From contig NZ_CP018937.1 in the NCBI RefSeq assembly GCF_002849695.1, forward strand, positions 1,798,001 to 1,862,000: a stretch of DNA of 64,000 bases. Direction: 5' to 3'. A model generated the notes under the pieces. That model was not told the origin of the DNA, ran no database searches, and was given only the letters and a program-made list of their open reading frames with translations. Both the position numbers and the translations under genes were made by a program. Of this stretch, positions 63,829-64,000 are shown piece by piece (the stretch's first letter is position 1; every line of letters begins with the position of its first letter). Origin of the DNA: Bacteroides fragilis (lineage in GTDB: Bacteria; Bacteroidota; Bacteroidia; Bacteroidales; Bacteroidaceae).

Positions 63829-64000
63829 ATGATAAAGAAGCTTAACCCCCTTTTGTTGATGGCAATGTTGTTATTCATTTCCAGCACTGTTTTTTCAGCC
63901 GGTTTTCCTCCTCCCGATAAAGTGCAGGAAGCCTTTCAGAAAATGTATCCTAAAGTGACCACGGTCGATTGGGAGCGAAAAGGAGATTATCACATTGCCG
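63829..64000 (+). CDS. Secreted PepSY-like protein (partial, 3' end outside window)
   Basis: From the ATG at 63829 the frame is open to the window edge (57 codons). A signal peptide (L-L-L-M-A-M-L-L-F-I-S-S-T-V-F-S-A) is followed by P-D-K-V-Q-E-A-F-Q-K-M-Y-P-K-V-T-T-V-D-W-E, the start of the PepSY-like/BLIP-fold repeats common in secreted Bacteroides proteins. Function is unknown. Confidence 0.75.
   Translation, partial: MIKKLNPLLLMAMLLFISSTVFSAGFPPPDKVQEAFQKMYPKVTTVDWERKGDYHIA

Overview
The window is chromosomal DNA from a Bacteroidales bacterium, most likely a Bacteroides of the B. fragilis group. The evidence is a SusC/SusD pair, Mfa-type fimbriae with lipobox pilins, an F-type ATPase operon in which the epsilon gene and an AtpI-like gene precede atpB, and many promoters of the Bacteroides form (-7 TAnnTTTG, sometimes with a TTTG-like -33 box about 20 bp upstream). 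The species cannot be fixed from the sequence alone. No rRNA, tRNA, CRISPR array, intact insertion sequence or intact prophage was seen.

Layout. 1-5.5 kb: end of atpC, then AtpI-like gene and atpBEFHAG. 5.6-8.6 kb: a PIF1-like helicase with HRDC and HTH tail, and a convergent thioredoxin, separated by a perfect 12-bp hairpin. 8.8-16.4 kb: a heavy-metal efflux operon (outer-membrane factor, lipoprotein adaptor, HME-RND pump) followed by its response regulator and sensor kinase. 16.6-19 kb: a MarC-type membrane protein and a tandem SGNH esterase. 19.3-19.7 kb: repeat-rich non-coding DNA. 19.8-23.8 kb: a corrin-ring methyltransferase divergent from a binding-protein/permease/ATPase importer. 23.9-28 kb: a sugar-nucleotide reductase-like protein, two small secreted proteins (one broken) and a two-component system.

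28-36 kb is the scarred part of the window. It holds a 5'-truncated flavodoxin, a flavin reductase, a decayed hexapeptide acetyltransferase, a QueG-like iron-sulfur protein coupled to a zinc-ribbon/AraC/GyrI regulator, a tyrosine-integrase N-terminus fused to a diverged and decayed second copy of the regulator/QueG junction, then an iron-sulfur flavodoxin, a zinc alcohol dehydrogenase and a secreted dienelactone-hydrolase-like enzyme. The promoters of the flavodoxin and hydrolase genes carry the same 21-bp-spaced direct repeat at the same distance from the -7 box; this looks like a small regulon, with the AraC protein as the best local candidate regulator.

36-51 kb: DUF3737 beta-helix protein, PatB-type C-S lyase, a TonB-receptor-like barrel, a TPR sensor kinase, formate-THF ligase (fhs), a secreted protein, glyA, a PorT-like barrel, a flavin reductase, pyrI-pyrB, and a lysine exporter (LysO) split into two overlapping genes behind a long leader. 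51-57 kb: a fimbrial locus (anchor, major pilin, divergent HTH regulator, large putative tip lipoprotein). 57-64 kb: Dyp-type peroxidase, SusD, SusC and the start of a secreted PepSY-like protein.

Two repeat families stand out. A dispersed inverted repeat built on CCACAGAG occurs four times, always at the 3' end of transcription units. Short arrays of 22-bp semi-palindromic units occur at 19.3 and 36.1 kb and share an 11-bp core.
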